From: Kurthia populi
Lineage (GTDB): Bacteria > Bacillota > Bacilli > Bacillales_A > Planococcaceae
Assembly (NCBI RefSeq): GCF_042686175.1
Contig: NZ_JBHUOR010000141.1
Span: forward strand, 1-64,000
DNA: 64,000 nucleotides
Direction of reading: 5' to 3'
The position numbers were made by a program, and so were the translations under genes. The notes under the pieces are model-generated. The model saw only the letters and a list, made by a program, of their open reading frames with translations. It did not search any database and was not told where the DNA came from. Of this stretch, positions 35,513-45,531 are shown in pieces. Numbering within the stretch: position 1 is the first letter of the stretch; each line of letters begins with the position of its first letter.

Positions 35513-35827
35513 TTACGCTAACTCATTGAAGTACTGCGATAGCTTTTTAGCAAAGCCGTTATCCATAATTGCTAGAGATACACGCGTTTCACGTCCTGTC
35601 GCATGACCTAATTGCTCACGCGAACCAAAGACATAAATCGGCACATTATAATATGCACATTTATCGTGCAATTTTTTTGTTGTGTTTTGTGAAGCATCTG
35701 CTGAGATAATGACAAGTTTGGCATCATTCCCACGTACTTCTTTTACCACTTGTTCTTCGCCTGATACGACTTTTCTTGCACTGGCAGCGATTCCCAATAA
35801 ATTAAAAATGGCTTGTTCTGTTGTCAT
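35513..35827 (-). CDS. ylxQ: L7Ae-family ribosomal protein YlxQ
   Basis: The 104-residue protein has the L7Ae/L30e/S12e fold, with GIAASARKVVSGEEQVVKEVRGNDAKLVIISADAS near the N-terminus. Such proteins bind kink-turn RNA. B. subtilis YlxQ is of this family, though its RNA target is not firmly established. It begins one base after the rnpM stop. Downstream lies an unusually long spacer before infB. Confidence 0.93.
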   Translation of the reverse strand: MTTEQAIFNLLGIAASARKVVSGEEQVVKEVRGNDAKLVIISADASQNTTKKLHDKCAYYNVPIYVFGSREQLGHATGRETRVSLAIMDNGFAKKLSQYFNELA

Positions 35828-35828
35828 T

Positions 35829-36101
35829 TTACGATTCCTTTCGAATAACTGCTAGTAAGTCTTCATAAATTTGTTCTGGAATTTCTACTTCAAGCTGATG
35901 CTTTAATACATTTTTACGTTTTGCTTCATTAACAGCATATTCTGTTTTTGAAACATAAGCACCCCGTCCTGATTTTTTACCTGTTACATCTACTGATACT
36001 TCGCCTTCTTTTGAGCGTACAACACGAATCATCTCTTTTTTAGGATGCATTTCATTTGTTGCAACACAACGGCGCAGTGGCACTTTACGATTTGTTGGCA
36101 T
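35829..36101 (-). CDS. rnpM: RNase P modulator RnpM (YlxR)
   Basis: This 90-residue YlxR-family protein has the conserved PLRRCVATNEMHPKKEMIRVVR start and GRGAYVS motif. B. subtilis YlxR has been reported to bind and modulate RNase P RNA (hence RnpM). The ATG at 36101 (MPTNRKVPLRR) is preferred; the GTG at 36110 is part of the GGAGGGTG site. It lies between nusA and ylxQ, as in most Firmicutes. Confidence 0.93.
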   Translation of the reverse strand: MPTNRKVPLRRCVATNEMHPKKEMIRVVRSKEGEVSVDVTGKKSGRGAYVSKTEYAVNEAKRKNVLKHQLEVEIPEQIYEDLLAVIRKES

Positions 36102-36131
36102 ACTTTTCACCCTCCAAATTGATTCGGACGA

Positions 36132-37271
36132 TTATGCTTCTTCGCCGTCTTGGTATAAATCGATTTCTACTTCTTCAGAAGCAACTGTTTCATCTTCTAC
36201 TGGTACAAATGTAGAATTTTCGTTAGGGTAAATACCTAATTCGCGTGCATCCGTTTCTGATTTAATATCGATTTTCCAACCAGTTAATTTTGCAGCAAGA
36301 CGAGCATTTTGACCGCGTTTACCGATTGCTAATGATAATTGATAATCCGGTACAACAACTGTTGTTGATTTTTCTTCTTCATTTACTTGAACATCAAGAA
36401 CTTTTGATGGGCTAAGTGCGTTCGCAACAAATTCGATTGGATCTTCTGACCATTCAACGATATCGATTTTCTCACCATTTAATTCATTAACGATTGTTTG
36501 AACACGTGCACCTTTAGCACCTACACAAGCACCTACAGGATCTACTTCTTCGTTATGAGCTACTACAGAGATTTTAGAACGATCGCCCGCTTCACGTGAA
36601 ATCGATTTAATTTCTACAGTACCTTCAAAGATTTCTGGTACTTCAAGTTCGAATAAACGGCGAAGTAAACCAGGATGAGTACGTGATACGAATACTTGTG
36701 GACCACGAGTAGAGCGTTCTACTTTTGTGATGTAAACCTTGATACGATCATGTGGTTCGTACGTTTCGCCTTGAATTTGTTCGTTTTGCGGTAATACAGC
36801 TTCGATTTTGCCAATACCCACATAAATATTGCGAGCATCCATACGTTCAACAACACCATTAATGATATCATCTGCACGGTCTACGTATTCTTCATAGATA
36901 AGACCACGTTCTGCTTCACGGAAACGTTGTGTAACGATTTGTTTAGCAGTTGTTGCTGCGATACGACCGAAATCACGAGGAACTTCTTCTTTTTCTACAA
37001 CATCGCCAAGTTCGTATGATGGGTTCACTTCTTTAGCATCTTCTAATGAAATTTGTAAACGTTCATCTTCTACGATACCGACTACATCTTTACGTGAATA
37101 AAGGCGCATTGTTCCTTTTTCTAGGTTTAAGTCAACGCGTACATTGGCAGCTTGTTCATAATTTTTTTTGTAAGCGTTGATTAATGCCGCTTCAATTGCA
37201 TCTACGATAATTTCACGAGAAATCCCTTTTTGTTCTAGTGCTTTTAATGCACCAACTAATTCCTTACTCAT
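36132..37271 (-). CDS. nusA: Transcription elongation/termination factor NusA
   Basis: NusA binds RNA polymerase and tunes pausing, termination and antitermination. The 379-residue protein has the N-terminal polymerase-binding domain, S1 (GVVERMDARNIYVGIGKIEAVLPQ) and two KH domains (VGACVGAKGARVQTIVNELNGEKIDIVEW; LAIGKRGQNARLAAKLTGWKIDI), and a short acidic tail. It lacks the C-terminal acidic repeats of E. coli NusA, as is usual in Firmicutes. It lies 24 nt after rimP. Confidence 0.96.
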   Translation of the reverse strand: MSKELVGALKALEQKGISREIIVDAIEAALINAYKKNYEQAANVRVDLNLEKGTMRLYSRKDVVGIVEDERLQISLEDAKEVNPSYELGDVVEKEEVPRDFGRIAATTAKQIVTQRFREAERGLIYEEYVDRADDIINGVVERMDARNIYVGIGKIEAVLPQNEQIQGETYEPHDRIKVYITKVERSTRGPQVFVSRTHPGLLRRLFELEVPEIFEGTVEIKSISREAGDRSKISVVAHNEEVDPVGACVGAKGARVQTIVNELNGEKIDIVEWSEDPIEFVANALSPSKVLDVQVNEEEKSTTVVVPDYQLSLAIGKRGQNARLAAKLTGWKIDIKSETDARELGIYPNENSTFVPVEDETVASEEVEIDLYQDGEEA

Positions 37272-37295
37272 TTTATTTTTTCACTCCTACAATAT

Positions 37296-37784
37296 TTAAA
37301 ATTCTTTGTGTTTCGAAAAGTCGATTGCTAACCTAGCATTGGCAATTTTATCTTTTGGAATAAGAACTTTCAGTTTTCTAGTTTTAATTAGCATATCAAT
37401 TTCGGCACCTTCATCAGTAAATGATTTTAGGTAACCTTCAAAGACTTTCATTCCATTGACTGCCTCATATGTTTTCATGTGAACGAATTGGCCGATTGCT
37501 TTAATGTAATCTGCTTCCTTTTTCAGAGGACGTTCTGCTCCTGGTGAAGATACTTCAAGGAAATAGTTTTGCGAAATAGGATCCGATTCGTCTAACTTCT
37601 CGCTCAGTTTTTCACTAACTTGGGCACATTGATCAATATCAATATTTCCTTCAGGAGTATCTACATAGACGCGTAAAAACCAATCGCGCCCTTCTTTCAC
37701 AAACTCTACATCGACAAGTTCTAGTTTTAACTCTTCAACGATTGGCATTGCGAGCTGTTCAATTTCAGACGTAACTTTACTCAT
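37296..37784 (-). CDS. rimP: Ribosome maturation factor RimP
   Basis: RimP helps assemble the 30S subunit. The 162-residue protein has the two-domain RimP pattern: an N-terminal domain with LVDVEFVKEGRDWFLRVYVDTPEG, the SYFLEVSSPG-like block YFLEVSSPGAERPL, and a C-terminal SH3-like part. The ATG at 37784 was chosen because AGGAGGAGAGT precedes it; a longer frame from 37841 covers the leader hairpin. It heads the rimP-nusA-rnpM-ylxQ-infB operon. Confidence 0.95.
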   Translation of the reverse strand: MSKVTSEIEQLAMPIVEELKLELVDVEFVKEGRDWFLRVYVDTPEGNIDIDQCAQVSEKLSEKLDESDPISQNYFLEVSSPGAERPLKKEADYIKAIGQFVHMKTYEAVNGMKVFEGYLKSFTDEGAEIDMLIKTRKLKVLIPKDKIANARLAIDFSKHKEF

Positions 37785-37821
37785 ACTCTCCTCCTGACTA
37801 GTTATTGTCATAGACAAACAG

Positions 37822-37847
37822 AAAAGAGCGGGAAATCCCACTCTTTT
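37822..37847 (-). terminator. Hairpin in the rimP leader / terminator after polC
   Basis: An 11-bp stem with one G-U pair (37822-37832 with 37837-37847) followed by TTTTCTGTTTGT. It lies downstream of both polC and the rimP promoter, so it may stop polC transcripts and also attenuate the rimP operon. Confidence 0.7.
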
Positions 37848-37878
37848 GCCGTCGTACTATCAACAAATAATTACTTAA

Positions 37879-37907
37879 ATCCTATCACAAATAGCGCTAC
37901 AATGCAA
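37879..37907 (-). promoter_or_regulatory. Promoter of the rimP-nusA-infB operon
   Basis: TTGCAT (37902-37907), 17 nt and TAGGAT (37879-37884) lie between polC and the leader hairpin. Confidence 0.6.
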
Positions 37908-37916
37908 TAGAATAGG

Positions 37917-40900
37917 CTAGAACAGTGATAATTGGTTCGCTTCTGGTAATCCTTCAAGACAACCTAAGCGGTCCATATACTCGATTAATGATTTTGAAAC
38001 ACGCCCACGAATTTGTAAATCTTCTTTTGATAAGAATTCACCTTGTTCCCGCGCTGTGACAATCATCTCTGCTACACTATTCCCTAAACCAGGAATCGCA
38101 TTAAATGGTGGAATTAAACTTTGCCCATCAATTACAAATTCTGTTGCCTTTGAACGATACAAGTCAACTTTTTGGAAATGCATGCCACGTTCACACATTT
38201 CTAGTGATAATTCAAGTACTGTTAATAAACTTTTTTCTTTAACAGAAGCATCTAAGCCTTTATCACTCACTTCTTTCATTTGTGCTTTAATCATTTCTGG
38301 TCCATTGACCATCGCGATTAAATCAAAATCCGAAGCACGTACAGTGAAATAAGCACAATAATAAAGAATTGGTAAATGCACTTTGAAGTACGCAATACGA
38401 ATCGCCATCAATACATAGGCTGCCGCATGGGCTTTCGGGAACATGTATTTGATTTTTTTACATGATTCGATATACCATTTTGGTACATTTTCAGCCATCA
38501 TCGCTGCTTCCATTTCTTCAGTTAAACCTTTCCCTTTACGCACATGCTCCATAATTTTGAAGGCTAATGAAGGCTCCAAACCTTGATAAATTAAATACAC
38601 CATAATATCATCACGACAACCAATTACTTCAGATAACACACATGTACCATCGGCAATTAAATCACTTGCATTCCCTAGCCATACATCCGTTCCATGAGAC
38701 AATCCCGAAATTTGGACAAGCTCAGAAAACGTCGATGGCTTCGTTTCTTCTAACATACCACGTACAAACTTCGTACCAAATTCAGGAATTCCTAGCGTAC
38801 CTGTTTTACACATAATTTGATCAGCCGTTACTCCAAGAACTTCTGGACCAGTAAAGATTTTCATTACTTCTGTATCATCGGTTGGAATCGTTTTTGGATC
38901 GATACCCGATAAGTCCTGTAGCATACGGATAACGGTCGGATCATCATGTCCTAGAATATCGAGTTTTAAAATATTATCGTGAATCGAGTGGAAATCAAAG
39001 TGTGTAGTACGCCATTCTGCATTTTGATCATCTGCAGGATATTGAATTGGCGTAAAATCATAAATATCCATATAGCTTGGTACAACAATAATACCACCTG
39101 GGTGCTGCCCAGTTGTACGTTTAACACCCGTACAACCTTGTACAAGACGATCCACCTCAGCACCACGGAAGTTAATGTTATGGTCTTGACCATATCCTTT
39201 TACATAACCGTAAGCTGTTTTTTCTGCTACCGTACCAATTGTTCCTGCACGGAAAGCATAATCTTCACCGAATAAAATTTTTGTATAATTATGTGCCTGC
39301 GGTTGATATTCACCAGAGAAGTTCAAATCAATATCGGGTACCTTATCCCCTTTAAATCCTAAGAACGTTTCAAATGGTATGTCTTGCCCATCTTTTTTAT
39401 AAGCCGTACCACATTCTGGACAATCCTTATTCGGTAAGTCATAACCCGAAGCAACCGAACCGTCCTCGAAGAATTCTGAGTGCTTACAGTTTGGACAAAT
39501 ATAATGAGGTGCTAATGGATTTACTTCTGTAATCTCCATAAATGTTGCAACAAGGGAAGACCCTACAGAACCACGCGAACCTACTAGATAACCATCAGAT
39601 AATGATTTTTTTACGAGCTTCGCAGAAATTAAATAAATAACACCAAATCCATGTCCTAAAATAGATTTCAATTCTTTTTCAATTCGTTTTTCTACGATTT
39701 CCGGTAGTATCTCACCGTAGATTTCATGTGCCATTTTGTATGTTCGTCGAGTTACTTCTTCATCCGACCCTTCAATTTTAGGTGTATATAAATCATCTTT
39801 AATTGGCACTACCTTATCAATCGATTCAGCTAAAGCTTGTGAGTTTGTCACAACAATTTCTTTCGCTAAATCTTCGCCTAAGAAAGCAAAGTCTTCTAGC
39901 ATTTCATCGGTTGTACGGAAGTGACTCTCAGGCAGTTCCGCACGATTTAATGGATTCGCTCCACCTTGTGAACGAATCAGAATTTTACGGAAAATCGAAT
40001 CCTCTTTGTGGAGGTAATGTACATTTCCTGTCGCAATAACCGGCTTGTCCAGCTTTTTACCGATTTTCACAACTTTACGCACAATATCCTCCATATTCCA
40101 TTCATCTTTAATTAATTCACGTTCTAATAAAGGCTTATATACGCCCTTGGGTTGTACTTCTAAATAATCGTAAAATTTTGCTACTTCCATCGCTTCATTA
40201 ACGGATTTCTGCATAACAGCTGTAAAAAATTCACCATCTGAACAACCAGAACCCACTAATAATCCTTCGCGATATTTTTGTAATGATGAACGCTTGATAC
40301 GAGGGACGCGATAAAAAGTTTCTGTATGCGCCTCACTAATTAGTTTAAACATATTTTTCAAACCGTCTTGTGTTTGCGCTAAAATCGTACAATGCGTTGG
40401 GCGAGAACGTTTATAAGAATCTCCGCCGCCAACATATTTATTAAAATCATCATGGAATGCGATGTCTTTTTCTTTCACGGCATCCTTTAATAGATGAAGT
40501 AATAAATAACCTGTCGCTTCTGTATCATAAATCGCACGGTGATGTTGCGTTAGTTCGATATTTAGCTTTTTACACAATGTATTTAAACGATGATTTTTCA
40601 TCGTTGGATATAGCATGCGAGCTAATTCCAGTGTATCGATTACAGAGTGATCAAAATGGTCGATTCCCGCTTTTTTATATGCTTCATATAAAAAACCAAT
40701 ATCAAATGAAGCGTTATGTGCGACGACAATTCCATCTCCAATAAAATCGTGGAATTTTGCAATCATCTCTTCTACTTTTGGTGCATCACGAACCATGTCA
40801 TCTGTAATTCCTGTTAATTCAATTGTTGTAGCAGATAATGGGTGATGTGGATTTGAAAAACTTTCAAATGTATCAATCACTTCACCGTCTACAATCTTCA

Positions 40901-42248
40901 CAGCAGCCAATTCAATAATTGTATCGTATGCAGCTGATAAACCTGTCGTTTCTACATCAAAAACAACGAATGTTGCATGCTCAAGCTCAATATGACGAGG
41001 TTCATAAGCAATCGGCACCCCATCATCCACTAAGTTAGCTTCAACGCCAAAAATCGCTTTAATGCCATTTTTCTCTGCAGCGCCATAAGCTTCTGGAAAT
41101 GCTTGTGCTCCACCGTGATCTGTAATCGCTACTGCTGGATGTCCCCATTTAGCTGCCTGTGTCACAAGCTCTGCCGCTGAAGATGTCGCATCCATTTGGC
41201 TCATTGATGAGTGCATATGGAGCTCTACACGACGTTCTCCTTCTGGCGCTTTATCCGAACGAATTTGCGGACGAATTTCTTGCATGTCTTGTGCCATCAT
41301 CACTAAATCACGTACAAAAGTATCATTTTGGATCGACCCACGTGCGCGTACCCACATGCCTTTTTTTGCTTTTTGCATAATTGATACATCATCTTTATCA
41401 CGTGAAAACATCTTCACTAAAATAGAATCCGTGTAGTCACTAACTTTCATCGTTAAGAGCGAACGACCACTACGTAGCTCTTTCACTTCCACATCAAATA
41501 CAAATCCTTCAATTGTCACACGACGTTCTTCATCTTGAATTTGTTGAATTTCCATTAATGTATCATCAGGCTTCATTGCAATACCAAGTTGGAATGGACG
41601 GTCATCATCTTCGTCTCCACTATTCGCTTTTTCTTGCTCACGTTTTTGCATATCTTCTACAGCTTTTTTCGCAAATTGTTCTTCTTCAATACGACGCTGC
41701 TCTAAAAATTTCTGTTGTTCCTCTACCAATTCTTCTGTAGCTTCACTTAAAGCAAACTCTACAGGCAAATTTGGAAATCCATAATAACCATAATTCATTG
41801 AGATTTTATCAGTATATTTATGTTTATAGGCTTCAAGTTCAAAATCACGTTTACATGTTAACGAAAGTTTTTGACCATTCCATTGCGGTATTTGCTCTGC
41901 TAAACCTTTTCGTAATGGTGGTGAAATCTCTTCTAAATCATTAACAACTGTCATCCAATAATCTTGAATTAATTGTTCTGTCACTTGTGGTTGTTCTGTC
42001 GTAAATTGCAGTTGTACTTGTGCAATTTGTGAAAATGCTTTTTCCACATTCATTTTAAATAATTGATACACACGATACGGTAAAATATTTGGTGTTTTCA
42101 AAGTAAACTTCCAAACACGTTGCTGTTTATGCACCGTCATTCGTGTCATTTCTGCCGCTTCAAAAAACGGCATGTAAACATCATCTGTCAGACCAATTTG
42201 TTGTAATAAGATCTGAAAACGTTGTTTTGCTTCATGTTCATTAGACAT
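37917..42248 (-). CDS. polC: DNA polymerase III alpha subunit, PolC type
   Basis: This is the replicative polymerase of low-GC Gram-positives. The 1,443-residue protein has the N-terminal domain, an OB fold (about 245-335) and a PHP domain starting HMHSSMSQMDA near 344. A DnaQ-like 3'-5' exonuclease (FDVETTGLSAAYDTIIELA near 425) is inserted in the PHP domain. The polymerase palm and fingers follow (GSRGSVGSSLVAT, a CPNC...CPECG zinc motif, VPDIDLNFSGEYQ), and the C-terminus is NQLSLF, a clamp-binding motif. The ATG at 42248 (MSNEHEAKQRFQILLQQIG) follows AGGTG; the frame from 42359 overlaps the upstream terminator and promoter. Confidence 0.97.
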   Translation of the reverse strand: MSNEHEAKQRFQILLQQIGLTDDVYMPFFEAAEMTRMTVHKQQRVWKFTLKTPNILPYRVYQLFKMNVEKAFSQIAQVQLQFTTEQPQVTEQLIQDYWMTVVNDLEEISPPLRKGLAEQIPQWNGQKLSLTCKRDFELEAYKHKYTDKISMNYGYYGFPNLPVEFALSEATEELVEEQQKFLEQRRIEEEQFAKKAVEDMQKREQEKANSGDEDDDRPFQLGIAMKPDDTLMEIQQIQDEERRVTIEGFVFDVEVKELRSGRSLLTMKVSDYTDSILVKMFSRDKDDVSIMQKAKKGMWVRARGSIQNDTFVRDLVMMAQDMQEIRPQIRSDKAPEGERRVELHMHSSMSQMDATSSAAELVTQAAKWGHPAVAITDHGGAQAFPEAYGAAEKNGIKAIFGVEANLVDDGVPIAYEPRHIELEHATFVVFDVETTGLSAAYDTIIELAAVKIVDGEVIDTFESFSNPHHPLSATTIELTGITDDMVRDAPKVEEMIAKFHDFIGDGIVVAHNASFDIGFLYEAYKKAGIDHFDHSVIDTLELARMLYPTMKNHRLNTLCKKLNIELTQHHRAIYDTEATGYLLLHLLKDAVKEKDIAFHDDFNKYVGGGDSYKRSRPTHCTILAQTQDGLKNMFKLISEAHTETFYRVPRIKRSSLQKYREGLLVGSGCSDGEFFTAVMQKSVNEAMEVAKFYDYLEVQPKGVYKPLLERELIKDEWNMEDIVRKVVKIGKKLDKPVIATGNVHYLHKEDSIFRKILIRSQGGANPLNRAELPESHFRTTDEMLEDFAFLGEDLAKEIVVTNSQALAESIDKVVPIKDDLYTPKIEGSDEEVTRRTYKMAHEIYGEILPEIVEKRIEKELKSILGHGFGVIYLISAKLVKKSLSDGYLVGSRGSVGSSLVATFMEITEVNPLAPHYICPNCKHSEFFEDGSVASGYDLPNKDCPECGTAYKKDGQDIPFETFLGFKGDKVPDIDLNFSGEYQPQAHNYTKILFGEDYAFRAGTIGTVAEKTAYGYVKGYGQDHNINFRGAEVDRLVQGCTGVKRTTGQHPGGIIVVPSYMDIYDFTPIQYPADDQNAEWRTTHFDFHSIHDNILKLDILGHDDPTVIRMLQDLSGIDPKTIPTDDTEVMKIFTGPEVLGVTADQIMCKTGTLGIPEFGTKFVRGMLEETKPSTFSELVQISGLSHGTDVWLGNASDLIADGTCVLSEVIGCRDDIMVYLIYQGLEPSLAFKIMEHVRKGKGLTEEMEAAMMAENVPKWYIESCKKIKYMFPKAHAAAYVLMAIRIAYFKVHLPILYYCAYFTVRASDFDLIAMVNGPEMIKAQMKEVSDKGLDASVKEKSLLTVLELSLEMCERGMHFQKVDLYRSKATEFVIDGQSLIPPFNAIPGLGNSVAEMIVTAREQGEFLSKEDLQIRGRVSKSLIEYMDRLGCLEGLPEANQLSLF

Positions 42249-42282
42249 GCTTGCACCTACTTTCTTTAAACGTTCATCTTCT

Positions 42283-42311
42283 ATTGTACGTGAAATCGTA
42301 GCATCATACAA
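42283..42311 (-). promoter_or_regulatory. Promoter of polC
   Basis: TTGTAT (42306-42311), 17 nt and TACAAT (42283-42288) lie between the proS terminator and the polC start. Confidence 0.65.
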
Positions 42312-42337
42312 AGGCTCATACTTCCAATTTAGACAAA

Positions 42338-42367
42338 AGAAAAAAGCTTGATTGCTCAAGCTTTTTT
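42338..42367 (-). terminator. Terminator after proS
   Basis: An 11-bp perfect stem (42341-42351 with 42356-42366) with a four-base loop, followed by TTCTTTTGT on the minus strand. A-rich flanks may make it work in both directions. Confidence 0.88.
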
Positions 42368-42382
42368 TAGTCTATCTATAAA

Positions 42383-44092
42383 TTAGTTTGTTGTTTTTAA
42401 TAGATTATTTAAACGATCAATTAATTCTTCTTTTGCCCATTCAAATGTTTCGCCTGTTTGACGAACTTTTACTTCAACAATACCGTCAACAGCTTTTTTA
42501 CCTACTGTTACACGCACTGGTAACCCAATTAAATCTGAATCTGCGAATTTAACGCCCGCACGTTCTTTACGGTCATCATGAAGTACATCATAACGATAAG
42601 AAGTTAATAGTTTATAAAGATCTTCTGATAATTCATTTTGTGCATCATCTTTTGTATTCACTGTAATTAAGTGCACATCATACGGTGTTACTTGTTGAGG
42701 CCACGTGAAACCATATGCATCTTGATATTGTTCTGCTACTGCAGCCATTACACGTGATACACCGATACCATAGCAACCCATGATAAATGGTTGATTACGA
42801 CCATTCTCATCTAAGAACATGCCATTTAATGCTTCAGAATATTTTGTGCCCAGTTTAAATACGTGGCCTACTTCAATTCCTTCAGCAAATTTAATTGTAC
42901 CTTCACCATCTGGAGAAGGATCGCCTACTTGAATGAAGCGAATATCTTCATATGCATCAACAGCAAAGTCACGACCTGGGTTAACCCCTGTATAATGATA
43001 GCCATCTTCATTTGCGCCGGCTACACCATTACGAATCGATTTAATTGCATGATCTGCTACCACTTTAACGCCAACTGGTAATTTAATTGGGCCAAGTGAA
43101 CCTATATGGCTACCTAATAATTCAACGATTTCTTCATCTGTTGCTAATTCTGCTGTTTCTGCATCTAGTGCATGTTTTAATTTAATATCATTTACTTCAT
43201 GATCGCCACGAGCAAGAACAACTACTAATTCTTCATCTACTTTGAATACTAATGTTTTCACAATATTACTAGCAGGTACTTCTAGGAATGCTGCAACATC
43301 TTCAATTGTTTTTTGATCTGGTGTTTCTACTTTTTGAAGTTCTGTCATATCAACATCTGGTGCTGAATAATCTACTTTTACTTCTGCCATTTCAATGTTG
43401 GCTGCATAATCAGATGTATCAGAGTAGGCAATTGTATCTTCACCAATTTCAGATAACACCATGAATTCATGTGTATCTTTACCACCAATTGAACCTGAGT
43501 CAGCAATAACTGCACGGAAGTTCAAGCCTAGACGTGTGAAAATATTTTTATATGCTTGAACCATATCATCATATGTTTCATCAAGGCTTTCTTGTGTTGC
43601 ATGGAAAGAATAAGCATCCTTCATAATGAATTCGCGACCACGTAATAATCCGAAGCGAGGACGTTTTTCATCACGGAATTTTGTTTGAATTTGATAAAGT
43701 GTTAATGGTAATTTTTTATATGATTTCACTTCATCGCGAACTAATGCTGTAATAACTTCTTCATGAGTTGGTCCTAATGCAAAATCACGGTTATGACGAT
43801 CTTTTAAACGTATTAATTCTGGGCCGTAATGTTCCCAACGACCAGATTCTTGCCATAATTCAGCTTGTTGTAGTGCTGGAAGTAATACTTCGTTACCACC
43901 TACTGCATCCATTTCTTCACGAACGATTTTTTCAATGTTTGCAAGCACTTTTTTACCTAATGGTAGGTATGAATAAACGCCTGATGTACTTTGGCGAATA
44001 AATCCTGCGCGAAGTAATAATTGATGTGACTTTACATCAGCATCTGCTGGTACTTCACGTAAAGTTGGGATAAATGTTTTAGATTGTTTCAT
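42383..44092 (-). CDS. proS: Proline-tRNA ligase (bacterial type)
   Basis: ProRS charges tRNA-Pro. The 569-residue class II synthetase has motif 1 (GFIRQSTSGVYSYLPLGKKVL), motif 2 (FRDEKRPRFGLLRGREFIMKDAYSFH) and motif 3 (MGCYGIGVSRVMAAVAEQ). An editing INS domain (about 225-385) sits between motifs 2 and 3, and the anticodon-binding domain is at the C-terminus. The ATG at 44092 (MKQSKTFIPTLREVP) is preferred; the GTG at 44104 overlaps the AGGTGAGG site. TATAAT at 44125-44130 is a likely -10. No T-box leader is seen in the short gap. Confidence 0.96.
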   Translation of the reverse strand: MKQSKTFIPTLREVPADADVKSHQLLLRAGFIRQSTSGVYSYLPLGKKVLANIEKIVREEMDAVGGNEVLLPALQQAELWQESGRWEHYGPELIRLKDRHNRDFALGPTHEEVITALVRDEVKSYKKLPLTLYQIQTKFRDEKRPRFGLLRGREFIMKDAYSFHATQESLDETYDDMVQAYKNIFTRLGLNFRAVIADSGSIGGKDTHEFMVLSEIGEDTIAYSDTSDYAANIEMAEVKVDYSAPDVDMTELQKVETPDQKTIEDVAAFLEVPASNIVKTLVFKVDEELVVVLARGDHEVNDIKLKHALDAETAELATDEEIVELLGSHIGSLGPIKLPVGVKVVADHAIKSIRNGVAGANEDGYHYTGVNPGRDFAVDAYEDIRFIQVGDPSPDGEGTIKFAEGIEVGHVFKLGTKYSEALNGMFLDENGRNQPFIMGCYGIGVSRVMAAVAEQYQDAYGFTWPQQVTPYDVHLITVNTKDDAQNELSEDLYKLLTSYRYDVLHDDRKERAGVKFADSDLIGLPVRVTVGKKAVDGIVEVKVRQTGETFEWAKEELIDRLNNLLKTTN

Positions 44093-44164
44093 GTTTAACC
44101 TCACCTTTGAATATAGTTGACTCTATTATACAAGACAAAGAGCCTTTTGTTATGTTTTTAAGCA

Positions 44165-44198
44165 ATAAAAGTTCATTTGCTGTGCAAATGAACTTTTT
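44165..44198 (-). terminator. Terminator after rseP
   Basis: A 14-bp perfect stem (44167-44180 with 44184-44197) with a three-base loop, ten bases past the rseP stop, with T-rich sequence beyond. The plus-strand side also ends in T, so it may be bidirectional. Confidence 0.87.
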
Positions 44199-44207
44199 TC
44201 TCACTAT

Positions 44208-45467
44208 CTAAAAGAAGAATCTCTGAATGTCGTTCCATGTTACCGCGACCATTAAGACCATCAGACATGCAAAGCCAACAAACGTAATAATACCTTCTTT
44301 ATTTTTATCAAGTGGTTTACCACGTACTAATTCATAGAAAAATAATGCAAGTCGTCCACCATCTAGTGCGGGGAATGGTAATAGGTTCATAATACCAAGA
44401 TTTACACTAAGTGCGGCAGCCCAACTTAATAATGTTACGAAACCATATTTAGCCACTTCAGATGTTGCCTCATAAATACCTACAGGACCAGATAAAGCGT
44501 CTAGCGTAAATCCACCTGTTACGAGCACAACTAAAATTTTCACAATTTGAACAAGCCAAGTCCATGTTTGTTCAAATCCATATGGAATTGCTTTAAGTGG
44601 ATTTTTATCATACGTATTCGCATACTGAATACCAATTTGCCCCACTTTTTCTTTATTTACTTCCACTTCTTTTGGCGTTACCTTCAAGGTTTTATCTTGC
44701 CCATCACGTACGACACCAATCGTAATTTCCTTACCAGGGCTTCCTTGAATAACTGCTGATAAATCCTGGAATTTATCAACTTTTTTACCGTTAACAGACG
44801 TGATTAAATCTTTTTCTTCAAAGCCTGCTACAGCAGCCGGACTATCATCTACTACTTTAGCAATTAAAGGTTCATTCGTCGGAATCCCTTGCACGAAACC
44901 AATGATGACGAAAATCACAATCGCTAAAATAAAGTTAAATAACGGCCCTGCAAAAATTGTAATCGCACGTTTACCCAGTGATTTTGCATTAAATGTGCGG
45001 TCATATGGTGCAATTTGTGTTTCTTGACCATTTTCCTCAATGATACAGTCACGCGCGACATTGTAACGTACGAGTTGCTCATCTTCATCATAGCCTTCCA
45101 CCCATAATTTTTTTTGAAGTTCTGCTTTCTCAACTTCTAGAAAAAGCATATCGGGCAATTGCTTGTTTTGATTCATGACAAGACGAGTAATTTCATCATT
45201 TTCATTTAGTGTAAACCCGATACGATAACCTGGCTGTAATTCAACATTATCTAAATCATCGCCAGCCATCCGTACATAACCACCCATTGGTAGCAGACGA
45301 ATTGTATATAGTGTTTCACCCTTTTTAATGCCTAATAATTTCGGTCCAAAACCGACTGCAAATTCACGTACCATAATGCCAGAGCGTTTTGCAAAAATAA
45401 AGTGTCCTAACTCATGGAAAAAAACGATCATACCAAATACGAATATAAATGCAATTGCTGATTGCAT
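44208..45467 (-). CDS. rseP: Site-2 intramembrane zinc protease RseP/RasP
   Basis: This protease cleaves anti-sigma factors, signal-peptide remnants and FtsL inside the membrane. The 419-residue protein has the zinc motif HELGH at 18-22 in the first helix, a PDZ domain (about 205-275), and the third ligand motif NLLPFPALDGGRL in a C-terminal helix. The ATG at 45467 is preferred over the in-frame TTG at 45470. It is the last gene of the uppS-cdsA-dxr-rseP cluster, ending at a strong terminator, as in B. subtilis rasP. Confidence 0.94.
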   Translation of the reverse strand: MQSAIAFIFVFGMIVFFHELGHFIFAKRSGIMVREFAVGFGPKLLGIKKGETLYTIRLLPMGGYVRMAGDDLDNVELQPGYRIGFTLNENDEITRLVMNQNKQLPDMLFLEVEKAELQKKLWVEGYDEDEQLVRYNVARDCIIEENGQETQIAPYDRTFNAKSLGKRAITIFAGPLFNFILAIVIFVIIGFVQGIPTNEPLIAKVVDDSPAAVAGFEEKDLITSVNGKKVDKFQDLSAVIQGSPGKEITIGVVRDGQDKTLKVTPKEVEVNKEKVGQIGIQYANTYDKNPLKAIPYGFEQTWTWLVQIVKILVVLVTGGFTLDALSGPVGIYEATSEVAKYGFVTLLSWAAALSVNLGIMNLLPFPALDGGRLALFFYELVRGKPLDKNKEGIITFVGFACLMVLMVAVTWNDIQRFFF

Positions 45468-45531
45468 CAAATCCCACCTTTAATAATAAAGTTGACTTTC
45501 ATGCAAGATTGCACGCCCCGTCATCTGTATG

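Noticed and set aside
44093..44207. T-box riboswitch upstream of proS
   Set aside because: The gap is about 115 nt, mostly the rseP terminator and a -10, with no T-box sequence or specifier stem.
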